Positions 16,005-24,418 of a stretch of DNA of 64,000 nt are shown here, piece by piece. A model generated the notes under the pieces. It had not been told where the DNA came from. It worked only from the letters and a program-made list of their open reading frames with translations, and made no database searches. Within the stretch, counting starts at the first letter, position 1. Each line of letters begins with the position of its first letter. The DNA comes from Parasedimentitalea marina (GTDB lineage Bacteria > Pseudomonadota > Alphaproteobacteria > Rhodobacterales > Rhodobacteraceae). The stretch spans positions 3,782,001 to 3,846,000 of the forward strand of contig NZ_CP033219.1 in assembly GCF_004006175.1 (NCBI RefSeq). The letters are read 5' to 3'. Position numbers and translations under genes: made by a program.

Positions 16005-17594
16005 ATGAACGACTGGACCTCTGGCTACGTGGCTGACATCGACTATACCCATGATTTCTTTCGCGAACTAACACCGTCCCATCTGGGATTCTGCGCCTTA
16101 TCCAAGGGGCATGATCACGCCCTGAACGGCGCCAAGCTAACCTATTGTGAATTGGGCTGCGGTCAGGGTTTCTCTGCCAATCTGCTCGGCGCCGCCAATC
16201 CGCATATTGAGTTCCACGCCATGGATTTTAATCCCGCCCATATGGCAGGCGCCGCCAATCTTGCCCGCGATGCCGGTTTGGACAATGTCCACTTCTATGA
16301 GCGCTCATTCGAGGATTTTGGCGCGGCACCGGGTTTGCCGCAAGAGTTTGATGTTATTGCGTTGCATGGCGTGTACAGCTGGGTCTCCGAACAGCATCAG
16401 CAGCACATCACCGACTTCATCTCAACCCGGCTAAAGCCCGGCGGACTTGTGTACCTCAGCTACAATGCGCTGCCCGGCTGGGCCCCAGCCCTGCCCCTCC
16501 GCCGCATCCTGACAAACCGGGCGGAACAGGGAACTGGCCCGCTGAGCGATCGCATCGCAGAGGCCGTAGAGTTCGCCCACCAGCTAGAGCAGAACGGGGC
16601 GACCTACTTCACCAGCAACCCGGCCCTGTCAAAACGGCTCAGCAAAATGAAATCCGCGCCCGCCAACTACCTGGCACATGAATACTTCAACAAGGACTGG
16701 ACCCCGTTCCACTTCGAAGACATTGCCCGCGACATGTCACAGGCCAAACTGAAATTTCTGGGCGCCGCAGAACCGCGCGATCACATAGACGACATTTCGT
16801 TTTCCGAAGAGCAGCAGCAGTTGCTGCAAATGGAACGTGATCCGGTGCAGTGTGAAAGCCTGCGTGACATCCTGCTGAACGAGCAATTCCGGACAGATGT
16901 TTTTGTAAAAGGCAAACTGCCCTTTACCGAACGTGGTGCCGTCGGGGCCTGGTTCAAAACCCCGCTGGCGCTGACCCGGCACTATAGCGGCGGCGAGATC
17001 AAGCTGTCGTGGCGTCGGGGTGACATCGCAATGGATCAGGACCAGTATGGCCCCGTTCTGACCGCGCTATCGCAAGGACCTATGACCACCCGGGCGCTGC
17101 TGGAAAGTGGCGTATTTGGCGAAATGGGCTGGGCAGACATCACCCGACTGCTGACCCTGTTGATTGGCGACGGGTATCTTGCCCCCAGCCTGCCCCAGGA
17201 GGGGCTGGCCGAGCGGAGCGAACGGTGCCGTGCCTTCAACAAGGAAGTTGCAAAACGATCCGAGGACAGCGAATCCCTGCACTTTTTCGCCTCCCCCGTC
17301 ACGGGCGGCGGCATTGCTCTGGATCGCTTTGAACAATTGTTCCTGCTCGCCCGCAGCGAAGGGAAGAAAACCCCATCGGACTGGGCTGACCTGGTCTGGC
17401 AAATTCTGGCGCCACAGGGTCAAAGACTGCAGCAGGATGGGCGCATCTTGGAAACTGCCGAGGAGAATTTGGCGGTGCTATACGCCCGCGCCAATGCCTT
17501 TGCTGCCCGGCGTTTGCCTCTGTGCGAGCTCCTCGGCCTCACTCTTGAGCCTCCGGTTACAGCAGCACGTCGACGTGGCAAGGCTGTGGCTTAA
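16005..17594 (+). CDS. SAM-dependent methyltransferase with methyltransferase regulatory domain
   Basis: This 529-residue protein starts at the ATG at 16005, after AAAGGT. An N-terminal class I Rossmann methyltransferase domain (residues 1-200) has the SAM motif YCELGCGQGFSANLLGAA, the acidic motif II in FHAMDFNPAHM, and a VIALHGVYSWV stretch. The central and C-terminal parts (about 210-520) match the predicted methyltransferase regulatory domain often fused to such enzymes in Proteobacteria. Substrate is unknown; relatives are linked to surface polysaccharide or small molecules without firm proof. It is a single-gene unit ended by a 13-bp hairpin terminator. Confidence 0.86.
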   Translation: MNDWTSGYVADIDYTHDFFRELTPSHLGFCALSKGHDHALNGAKLTYCELGCGQGFSANLLGAANPHIEFHAMDFNPAHMAGAANLARDAGLDNVHFYERSFEDFGAAPGLPQEFDVIALHGVYSWVSEQHQQHITDFISTRLKPGGLVYLSYNALPGWAPALPLRRILTNRAEQGTGPLSDRIAEAVEFAHQLEQNGATYFTSNPALSKRLSKMKSAPANYLAHEYFNKDWTPFHFEDIARDMSQAKLKFLGAAEPRDHIDDISFSEEQQQLLQMERDPVQCESLRDILLNEQFRTDVFVKGKLPFTERGAVGAWFKTPLALTRHYSGGEIKLSWRRGDIAMDQDQYGPVLTALSQGPMTTRALLESGVFGEMGWADITRLLTLLIGDGYLAPSLPQEGLAERSERCRAFNKEVAKRSEDSESLHFFASPVTGGGIALDRFEQLFLLARSEGKKTPSDWADLVWQILAPQGQRLQQDGRILETAEENLAVLYARANAFAARRLPLCELLGLTLEPPVTAARRRGKAVA

Positions 17595-17644
17595 CCCGCG
17601 CCACCCAAACAGTCCCCCCCCAAACTGGACCGGTATAAATTATC

Positions 17645-17674
17645 AAAAGCGGATCTTTTTTAAGATCCGCTTTT
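17645..17674. terminator. Long symmetric terminator after the methyltransferase gene
   Basis: AAAAGCGGATCTT-TTTT-AAGATCCGCTTTT is a perfect 13-bp stem with A and T runs at its ends. It can act on either strand. It separates the methyltransferase gene from the GNAT gene, whose start is 42 bp on. Confidence 0.9.
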
Positions 17675-17716
17675 GCGCCATTGGTAGGGCTGCACCCTGC
17701 GAAAGGACCAATCGAT

Positions 17717-18316
17717 ATGTGGGCAAAACCTGTTACACTTAAAGGCAATATCGCGACGCTTGCCCCTCTTGACCAAAGCCACGCCGCCGACTTGGCCGAG
17801 GCCAGTGCCGATGGTGCGCTGCACCAGTTGTGGTACACCACGGTTCCATCGCCAAACGATGTGCCTGCCGAGATCACCCGCCGTCTGACCCTTTGCGATC
17901 AAGGCACCATGATCCCCTTTGCAATTCTTGATGCAAGCGGTCGCGCCGTGGGCATGACCACCTATATGAACATCGACCACAGCAACCGCCGACTGGAAAT
18001 CGGGTCGACCTGGTACCGGAAATCTGTGCAACGCACGGGGCTGAACACCGAGTGCAAATGGCTGATGCTGCATCACGCCTTTGAGACCCTGAATGCCATC
18101 GCAGTCGAATTCCGGACCCATGTGATCAATGTGCAAAGCCGGCGCGCCATTGAACGGCTGGGCGCCAAACAGGACGGCATCCTGCGTGCCCACATGATCC
18201 TGAGCAATGGCACCCTTCGCGACACTGCCGTCTATTCCATCACGGCCACCGACTGGCCCACCACCAAGGCCCACCTCAACTTCCAGCGACAGCGCCACCG
18301 GGCTGACTCAAAGTGA
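17717..18316 (+). CDS. GNAT family N-acetyltransferase
   Basis: The product has 199 residues from the ATG at 17717, which has GAAAGGA 10 nt upstream; an earlier in-frame start would lie in the terminator. The RimJ/RimL-like acetyltransferase pattern is seen: an N-terminal strand (KPVTLKGNIATLAPLDQSHA), AVGMTTYMNIDHSNRRLEIG with strand-turn-strand, WYRKSVQRTGLNTECKWLML as the acetyl-CoA-binding helix, and INVQSRRAIERLGAKQDGIL as the signature motif B. It probably acetylates a small amine or peptide N-terminus. The stop codon is followed closely by a dispersed repeat. Confidence 0.9.
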   Translation: MWAKPVTLKGNIATLAPLDQSHAADLAEASADGALHQLWYTTVPSPNDVPAEITRRLTLCDQGTMIPFAILDASGRAVGMTTYMNIDHSNRRLEIGSTWYRKSVQRTGLNTECKWLMLHHAFETLNAIAVEFRTHVINVQSRRAIERLGAKQDGILRAHMILSNGTLRDTAVYSITATDWPTTKAHLNFQRQRHRADSK

Positions 18317-18323
18317 TCCTCTA

Positions 18324-18385
18324 TTCATCTGGCCAAAAATATCCTGGGGGAGTCGCGGCCTGCCGCGGCGGGGGCAAAGCCCCCA
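18324..18385 (+). repeat. Dispersed box-plus-hairpin repeat, copy 1
   Basis: CATCTGGCCAAAAATATCC (18326-18344) followed by TGGGGGAG, then a GC-rich hairpin GGGGGC-AAA-GCCCCC (18370-18384). It lies between the GNAT gene and the convergent permease gene. The same box and hairpin recur at 29389 and 57386. Confidence 0.7.
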
Positions 18386-18405
18386 CTCTCCCCACGCCCG
18401 GACAC

Positions 18406-19434
18406 TCAGACCATCTGAAACACAATCCCTGACACAATCGCCCCGCTGACTCCCAGCCCAAGATAGGTGGCAAAGACCTGCGGCTTGACCAGTGACCAAA
18501 CCGCCAGCATTGCCGGGATCGAGCTGACCGCGCCTGCCACCATGAACGACATCGCTGCCCCGTTGCTCATGCCTTGGTCAATCAGCCCTGCCAGCAGTGG
18601 CGGCGCCACATAAGAGTTCAGGTATGCGGGCATTCCGACCAATGCGGCGATCGCAATTGGCAACACTCCTTCACCGCCGACCAAGGTGGCAATCAAATCA
18701 GCCGGGACATAATGAACCAGCAGCGCCTCCAGCACATAGGCCAGCGCCAACCACTTCAGCAGGAAGATGCCATTTGAAATGAACTCGGCTTTGAAATGAT
18801 CACGACGAGGTTGATGCTGCCAGAATTTCCACACCGGCTTTGTTTCCAGTTTTGGGGCTCCACAGCCACAGCCGGTCGTCGGCGCAACGCGCAGCGGCGA
18901 GGTAAACAACCCACCTCGCATCAAGGCCCTGACCGTGAAACCACCAAACAGACCCAGAGCGACGGCGATAATTGCCTTGCCAATGGCAAACGGCCATCCC
19001 AGCGCCCCAGCCGTGATCAGCAATGTTGGCGGATCAATCAGAGGTGAGGACAACCAGAACGCCATCACAGCCGACAAAGGTGCGCCCAGCGCCAGCAACC
19101 CGGCGATAAAGGGAATCACTTCGCACGAGCAAAATGGGGCCAGCCCCCCAAACAAGGCTGCCATGAATATCATTCGGGTCTCGCGACCTTCAAAGGCCTT
19201 GGCGACCATGACCTCGGCACCGGTGGCCTTGAGATAAGCCAGTAGCAGCACGGCAAACAGAATGTATCGCCCGGTGCTCAGCAGTGCCAGCACGGCAAAC
19301 TCACCCACCGAGGTAAAGTTAGCCGGGTCCAGAACGGCCACAGCGAGCAACAGGACCACAACCAGCGTCCATGGCGTTTTCAACCACTTCAACGCATCGC
19401 CGGGGCCACTTGGGTTTTGGCTGAGATCAGACAT
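18406..19434 (-). CDS. UPF0718-type permease (YraQ/ArsP-like)
   Basis: The product has 342 residues from the ATG at 19434, which overlaps the arsR end by 8 bp; the longer frame to 19485 would lie inside arsR. About eight to ten membrane helices are visible. The family signatures are present: GLAPFCSCEVIPFIAGLLAL near the fourth helix and the cysteine-rich loop GCGCGAPK (about residue 190). Relatives include ArsP, which exports organoarsenicals, and uncharacterised YraQ permeases. The ArsR-type gene in the same transcript suggests metal or metalloid induction. The transported compound is unknown. Confidence 0.88.
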   Translation of the reverse strand: MSDLSQNPSGPGDALKWLKTPWTLVVVLLLAVAVLDPANFTSVGEFAVLALLSTGRYILFAVLLLAYLKATGAEVMVAKAFEGRETRMIFMAALFGGLAPFCSCEVIPFIAGLLALGAPLSAVMAFWLSSPLIDPPTLLITAGALGWPFAIGKAIIAVALGLFGGFTVRALMRGGLFTSPLRVAPTTGCGCGAPKLETKPVWKFWQHQPRRDHFKAEFISNGIFLLKWLALAYVLEALLVHYVPADLIATLVGGEGVLPIAIAALVGMPAYLNSYVAPPLLAGLIDQGMSNGAAMSFMVAGAVSSIPAMLAVWSLVKPQVFATYLGLGVSGAIVSGIVFQMV

Positions 19435-19747
19435 CGTTTGCCGCCTTCTTGCTATGGGCATCTTCACAGCATTCGCTGAGAACAAACTGCGCCAGGGCCT
19501 CTAGCTGTTCAAAACTGGCCCGGTTGATGGTCGAACGTCCGACCTTCTCCTGCTCGACCACGCCGGCACCGGTCAAGAACTTGAGATGATGCGCCAATGT
19601 CGAAGGCGCGATGCCGGTACGATCCTGAATTTCATTGACCATCAGCCCATCCTGACCCGCCCGGATCAGACAGCGCAGCACTTGTAGCCGCGCCTCGGAC
19701 CCCATCGCAGCAAACCCCTGTGCCGCTTGTTCCCATAACATTGTCAT
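19427..19747 (-). CDS. ArsR family transcriptional regulator
   Basis: The product has 106 residues, with ATG at 19747 or 19741. It is a winged helix repressor of the ArsR/SmtB fold with the typical FAAMGSEARLQVLRCLIRAG start and the recognition helix region APSTLAHHLKFLTGAGVVEQ, then a wing (EKVGRSTINRAS). The C-terminal pair of cysteines in LSECCEDAHSK may bind a metal or metalloid, though the classic ArsR motif ELCVCDL is absent. It overlaps the permease gene by 8 bp. A 16-bp palindrome 17 bp upstream is its likely operator. Confidence 0.9.
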   Translation of the reverse strand: MTMLWEQAAQGFAAMGSEARLQVLRCLIRAGQDGLMVNEIQDRTGIAPSTLAHHLKFLTGAGVVEQEKVGRSTINRASFEQLEALAQFVLSECCEDAHSKKAANDV

Positions 19748-19763
19748 TTCTCCGGTTGATTCT

Positions 19764-19779
19764 ATAAAACTAGTTTTAT
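19764..19779. promoter_or_regulatory. Palindromic candidate operator of arsR-permease
   Basis: ATAAAACTAGTTTTAT is a perfect 16-bp palindrome 17 bp before the arsR start. ArsR-family repressors bind AT-rich inverted repeats of this size near the -10 region. Autoregulation is inferred. Confidence 0.6.
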
Positions 19780-19826
19780 GGTTTCTTTATTCAGAATGCA
19801 ATACTGATTATTTTGTCGCCCATCCC

Positions 19827-19857
19827 TAAGTCCAGATTGCACCCCACTTAAGTCCAG
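19827..19857 (-). promoter_or_regulatory. Candidate TauR operator upstream of tauR
   Basis: TAAGTCCAG occurs at 19827-19835 and 19849-19857, exactly 22 bp apart. Read on the minus strand each is CTGGACTTA, the box reported for Rhodobacter TauR. The second box ends 15 nt before the tauR start codon, which fits autoregulation. Confidence 0.72.
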
Positions 19858-19872
19858 CCTAAGGTGCATCGC

Positions 19873-21333
19873 ATGGCAATATCCGTCGACACATTCTTTC
19901 TGAGCCCCAAAGCACATGGCACCCTGCAGGCGCAAATCCAGCAGATGATAGCCGAGGGCATCTTATCCGGCCGTTTCCATGTCGGAGAAAAACTGCCCTC
20001 GTCGCGCAAGCTGGCGATGCATCTTGGCATCAGCCGGATTACCGTAACGCTGGCCTATACCGAGTTGCTGGCCAACGATTACCTGACCTCGCGTGGGCGA
20101 TCGGGTTATTATGTGTCGGAAAACGCACCAGTACCACCCAGCTATACTCCGCCAGAGAAATCTGATGAAACCGTGGACTGGTCAAAGGCAATGGCGCGTC
20201 AGTTCACCGGCGGCGACACCCCGCGCAAACCGCAGGACTGGCGCGACTACAAATACCCGTTCATCTACGGCCAGGCCGACCCCTCGTTGTTTGATCACGC
20301 AAACTGGCGCCTTTGTGCCTTGCGGGCGCTGGGGCAAAAGGATTTTGCGGCCCTGACAACCGATTATTTCGACCAAGACGACCCGTTGTTGATCGAATAT
20401 ATCGCCCGCCACACCCTGCCCCGACGCGGCATCACGGCCCGGCCCGAAGAGATCCTGATTACGCTAGGGGCACAGAACGCCCTATGGTTGGTTTCGCAAA
20501 TTCTGCTGAGCCAGCAGCGAAAAGCGGCGATAGAGGATCCTTGCTATTATACCTTACGGGATCAGTTGGTTCACAGCCGATGTCAGATTGATGCCATTGC
20601 GGTAGACCGAGATGGATTGCCTCCGGAACACATCACCGATGACACTGACGTCATATTCACCACCCCCAGCCACCAAAGCCCAACCACCGCGACCATGCCG
20701 ATGGAACGCCGCCGGGCCTTGCTGGACCGGGCCCGTGACATCGATGCCGTGATCGTCGAGGACGACTATGAATTTGAGATGTCGTTCCTGTCGGCCCCCT
20801 CGCCTGCGCTAAAGTCGTTGGATCGTGACGGCCGGGTGGTCTACGTTGGCAGCTTCTCAAAATCGCTGTTTCCGGGATTACGACTGGGATATCTGGTAGG
20901 GTCTGAGCCCTTTATCCGGCAGGCCCGTGCCCTGCGCGCCAATGTTCTTCGCCACCCGCCCGGGCATATTCAACGCACAGTGGCCTACTTCCTTTCACTG
21001 GGTCACTACGACGCCCAAATACGGCGCACCGCAAAAAAGTTGCACCAACGCCGCACTGTGATGGAAGAAGCCATTACCGAACATGGTCTGACCATTGCCG
21101 GACGGGGTGTTTACGGCGGTTCCTCGATCTGGATGCAGGCTGACCCCTCGGTGGACATGGCAACTGTCGCGCGCAGCCTGATGCCGCAGAGCGTTTTGGT
21201 CGAGCCCGGCGCACCCTTTTTTGCCGAAAAAAACCGTCAGCATAATTATTATCGCCTGGGATATTCGTCAATTGCACAGAACCGCATTGAACCGGGTTTG
21301 GCACTGCTGGCCAAGGCATTACTGCCCACCTGA
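19873..21333 (+). CDS. tauR: Taurine catabolism regulator TauR (MocR/GabR type)
   Basis: The product has 486 residues from the ATG at 19873, with AAGG 8 nt upstream. An N-terminal GntR-type winged helix (GTLQAQIQQMIAEGILSGRF, then SSRKLAMHLGISRITVTLAY) is joined to a class I aminotransferase-like domain. In that domain FSKSLFPGLRLGYLVG carries the PLP lysine and VIVEDDYEFEMSF the cofactor Asp/Tyr pair. MocR proteins sense PLP-amine adducts; TauR activates tpa and xsc in response to taurine. It stands just ahead of xsc on the same strand and shares operator-like boxes with tpa and xsc. Confidence 0.93.
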   Translation: MAISVDTFFLSPKAHGTLQAQIQQMIAEGILSGRFHVGEKLPSSRKLAMHLGISRITVTLAYTELLANDYLTSRGRSGYYVSENAPVPPSYTPPEKSDETVDWSKAMARQFTGGDTPRKPQDWRDYKYPFIYGQADPSLFDHANWRLCALRALGQKDFAALTTDYFDQDDPLLIEYIARHTLPRRGITARPEEILITLGAQNALWLVSQILLSQQRKAAIEDPCYYTLRDQLVHSRCQIDAIAVDRDGLPPEHITDDTDVIFTTPSHQSPTTATMPMERRRALLDRARDIDAVIVEDDYEFEMSFLSAPSPALKSLDRDGRVVYVGSFSKSLFPGLRLGYLVGSEPFIRQARALRANVLRHPPGHIQRTVAYFLSLGHYDAQIRRTAKKLHQRRTVMEEAITEHGLTIAGRGVYGGSSIWMQADPSVDMATVARSLMPQSVLVEPGAPFFAEKNRQHNYYRLGYSSIAQNRIEPGLALLAKALLPT

Positions 21334-21335
21334 GA

Positions 21336-21368
21336 CTGGCCCTAATCTGGTGTCACATCTGGCCCTAA
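21336..21368 (+). promoter_or_regulatory. Direct repeats before xsc, candidate TauR operator
   Basis: CTGGCCCTAA occurs twice, at 21336-21345 and 21359-21368, exactly 23 bp apart, starting 3 nt after the tauR stop and 81 bp before the xsc start. It differs from the CTGGAC box in one core base but keeps spacing and direction. Confidence 0.7.
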
Positions 21369-21449
21369 CGGCTGTCAGCCCCACACCATAAACCAAGGGT
21401 AATCCGGCATATTGCCGGCCCTTTCGGCATCTCGTCAGGAGAATTTAAA

Positions 21450-23225
21450 ATGAAAATGACCACCGAAGAAGCCTTTGTAAAAACACTGCAAATGCACGGT
21501 ATTGAGCATGCTTTTGGCATCATCGGATCAGCCATGATGCCGATCTCCGATATCTTTGAGCCTGCTGGCATCACGTTCTGGGACTGTGCCCACGAAGGGT
21601 CCGGCGGCATGATGGCCGACGGTTACACCCGTGCCACCGGAAAAATGTCGATGATGATCGCGCAAAACGGCCCCGGCATCACCAACTTTGTCACTGCTGT
21701 AAAAACAGCCTACTGGAACCACACCCCGCTGCTGCTGGTTACTCCGCAGGCTGCGAACAAGACCATGGGTCAGGGCGGTTTCCAGGAAATGGAACAGATG
21801 AACGCCTTTGCTGATTGCGTCTGCTATCAGGAAGAAGTGCGCGACCCGACCCGTATGGCCGAAGTTCTGAGCCGCGTCATCATGCAGGCCAAGCGTCACA
21901 GCGCCCCGGCCCAGATCAACGTACCACGTGACTATTTCACCCAAGTGGTTGACATCGACCTGCCTGCTATCGTCGATTTTGAGCGCCCCGCAGGCGGAGC
22001 AGAAGCACTGGAACAGGCCGCTGAGCTGCTGTCGAGTGCCAAATTCCCCGTCATTCTGAACGGCGCTGGCGTTGTCATCGGTGGCGCAATCCCGGCTTCT
22101 ATCGCTTTGGCTGAACGTCTGGACGCCCCGGTTTGCTGTGGCTACCAACACAACGACGCCTTCCCCGGTTCGCACCCGCTGCACGCAGGTCCTTTGGGTT
22201 ATAACGGCTCCAAGGCCGCAATGGAGCTGATCTCGAAAGCTGACGTTGTACTGGCTTTGGGCACCCGCCTGAACCCGTTCTCGACCCTGCCCGGCTATGG
22301 CATCGATTACTGGCCGACAGAGGCGAAAATCATCCAGGTCGACATCAACCCTGACCGTATTGGCCTGACCAAGAAAGTCACCGTTGGTATCATTGGCGAT
22401 GCAAAATCCGTGGCTGACACCATCCTCTCTAAACTGGCTGACACCGCCGGAGACGAAGGCCGCACCGCGCGCAAGGATCTGATTGCCACCACCAAATCGG
22501 CATGGGCCCAAGAACTGTCATCGATGGACAGCGAGCAGGACGATCCTGGTACCACCTGGAACCAGCGCGCCCGCGCCGCTAAGCCAGACTGGCTGAGCCC
22601 ACGCCGCGCCTGGCGTGCCATTCAGGCCGCTCTGCCTGAAAATGCGATCATCTCGTCTGACATCGGCAACAACTGTGCCATCGGTAACGCCTATCCTTCA
22701 TTCGAAGAAGGCCGTAAGTACTTGGCACCAGGCCTGTTCGGCCCCTGTGGCTATGGTCTGCCAGCGGTTGTTGGTGCGAAAATCGGTCGCCCTGACGTTC
22801 CGGTTGTTGGTTTTTCGGGTGACGGCGCATTTGGTATCGCCGTGACCGAGCTGACCGCCATTGGTCGCGAAGAATGGCCGGGTGTAACCCAGGTTGTGTT
22901 CCGCAACTACCAGTGGGGTGCTGAAAAGCGCAACTCGACCCTGTGGTTCGACGACAACTTTGTCGGCACCGAGCTGGACACCAAAGTGTCTTATGCCGGT
23001 ATCGCCAATGCCTGTGGTCTGAAAGGCGTTGTAGCGCGCACCATGGACGAGCTGACCGACGCACTGCGTCAGGCCTGTGAAGATCAGAAACAGGGTATCA
23101 CCACCCTGATCGAAGCAATGATCAACCAGGAACTGGGCGAACCATTCCGCCGTGACGCGATGAAGAACCCAGTTGAAGTTGCTGGGATCAGCGCCGCCGA
23201 CATGCGCCCTCAGAAAGGCGCCTAA
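21450..23225 (+). CDS. xsc: Sulfoacetaldehyde acetyltransferase
   Basis: This 591-residue thiamine diphosphate enzyme is related to acetolactate synthase. The N-terminal domain has EEAFVKTLQMHGIEHAFGII and DCAHEGSGGMMADGYTRATG (the catalytic Glu region). The C-terminal ThDP motif is GFSGDGAFGIAVTELTAIGR, running through to FRNYQWGAEKRNS. It cleaves sulfoacetaldehyde with phosphate to acetyl phosphate and sulfite, the desulfonation step. RBS AGGAGA stands 8 nt before ATG. It lies between tauR and ackA, with the ackA start one base past its stop. Codon use looks even and T-ending, as in a highly expressed gene. Confidence 0.97.
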   Translation: MKMTTEEAFVKTLQMHGIEHAFGIIGSAMMPISDIFEPAGITFWDCAHEGSGGMMADGYTRATGKMSMMIAQNGPGITNFVTAVKTAYWNHTPLLLVTPQAANKTMGQGGFQEMEQMNAFADCVCYQEEVRDPTRMAEVLSRVIMQAKRHSAPAQINVPRDYFTQVVDIDLPAIVDFERPAGGAEALEQAAELLSSAKFPVILNGAGVVIGGAIPASIALAERLDAPVCCGYQHNDAFPGSHPLHAGPLGYNGSKAAMELISKADVVLALGTRLNPFSTLPGYGIDYWPTEAKIIQVDINPDRIGLTKKVTVGIIGDAKSVADTILSKLADTAGDEGRTARKDLIATTKSAWAQELSSMDSEQDDPGTTWNQRARAAKPDWLSPRRAWRAIQAALPENAIISSDIGNNCAIGNAYPSFEEGRKYLAPGLFGPCGYGLPAVVGAKIGRPDVPVVGFSGDGAFGIAVTELTAIGREEWPGVTQVVFRNYQWGAEKRNSTLWFDDNFVGTELDTKVSYAGIANACGLKGVVARTMDELTDALRQACEDQKQGITTLIEAMINQELGEPFRRDAMKNPVEVAGISAADMRPQKGA

Positions 23226-23226
23226 A

Positions 23227-24402
23227 GTGACTGGGGACAAGGATCAAAGCCTGGGCAACCAACAGCTGATCCTTGTCCTCAACGCGGGGTCATCCTCGAT
23301 TAAATTTGCCGTATTCGACAAAGCCTTGTCCGAGGTGCTGTCGGGTATGGCCGAAGGTATTGGTGGCGCCTCACGACTTAAGGTCGGCGCCACCGAGATT
23401 GAAACACCCTTCATCGATCATCGCTCGGCGCTATCGGCCATTCTGAAACTGCTGCCCAAACATGGCATTGCCCTGACCGACCTGCGCGCCGCAGGGCACC
23501 GGGTGGTGCATGGTGGCAGCAAGCTGACCGCGCCTGTGCGGGTAACGCCTGAGGTCCGCGCCGAAATCTCCAGTTGCACGCCACTGGCACCGCTGCACAA
23601 CCCTCATAATCTGGCGGCTATCGATACGCTGGCCGAACTCACGCCGGACCTGCCGCAGTTCGCCAGCTTTGACACCTCGTTCCACGCCAGTAACCCCGAG
23701 GTCGCAACCCGCTATGCGATCCCCAAGATGATCGAGACCAAGGGCATTCGGCGCTACGGGTTTCACGGGCTGTCCTATTCATCGCTGGTGCGCCGCCTGC
23801 CCGAGATCTCGGGCGAGAAGCTGCCCTCGCGCCTGCTGGCGTTTCACCTGGGCAACGGTGCTTCGCTTTGTGCTATCAAGAACGGGCGGTCGGTTGCCAC
23901 CACTATGGGCTATTCGCCACTGGATGGGCTGACCATGGGCACGCGTTCAGGTGGGATCGACGCCAATGCGGTGCTGCGTCTGGTTGAAGACAACGGGTTA
24001 GAGCGCACAAAAGCGATCCTGAACCACGAAAGCGGATTGCTGGGGCTGTCGGGTGGTAAATCGGACATGCGCAACCTGATGCTGGACCCCAGCGCCGACA
24101 GCGCCTTTGCCATCGAACACTTCTGCTACTGGTCGCTGCGCCACGCCGGATCGCTGATTGCCGCAATGGAGGGGGTGGATGCCATCGCCTTTACTGGCGG
24201 CATTGGAGAGAACGCGGTGGGCGTGCGTGCGCGCATTCTGCGCGGTCTGGAATGGATTGGGGTGCGAATGGATGTGGATGCCAACCACGCCCGCAAGGCC
24301 CAGCTGCACGCCGCCAGCTCCAAGGTGCACATCTGGATGGTCCCGGCCGAAGAGGAACGGATGATCGCCATCGACGCGGCCGCGTTGCTGGAGGCGGTAT
24401 GA
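23227..24402 (+). CDS. ackA: Acetate kinase
   Basis: The product has 391 residues from a GTG at 23227, one base after the xsc stop, with AAAGG 8 nt before it inside xsc. ASKHA-fold markers are LILVLNAGSSSIKFAVFD (phosphate 1), GHRVVHGGS, FDTSFHASNPEVATRYAIP, RRYGFHGLSYSSLVRRL, FHLGNGASLCAIKNGRS and AFTGGIGENAVGVRARIL. It interconverts acetyl phosphate plus ADP and acetate plus ATP. Placed directly after xsc it can turn the Xsc product into ATP by substrate-level phosphorylation and release acetate, an alternative to Pta. It is convergent with pta, 16 bp apart. Confidence 0.95.
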   Translation: MTGDKDQSLGNQQLILVLNAGSSSIKFAVFDKALSEVLSGMAEGIGGASRLKVGATEIETPFIDHRSALSAILKLLPKHGIALTDLRAAGHRVVHGGSKLTAPVRVTPEVRAEISSCTPLAPLHNPHNLAAIDTLAELTPDLPQFASFDTSFHASNPEVATRYAIPKMIETKGIRRYGFHGLSYSSLVRRLPEISGEKLPSRLLAFHLGNGASLCAIKNGRSVATTMGYSPLDGLTMGTRSGGIDANAVLRLVEDNGLERTKAILNHESGLLGLSGGKSDMRNLMLDPSADSAFAIEHFCYWSLRHAGSLIAAMEGVDAIAFTGGIGENAVGVRARILRGLEWIGVRMDVDANHARKAQLHAASSKVHIWMVPAEEERMIAIDAAALLEAV

Positions 24403-24418
24403 GTGCCTCCGACTGTGA

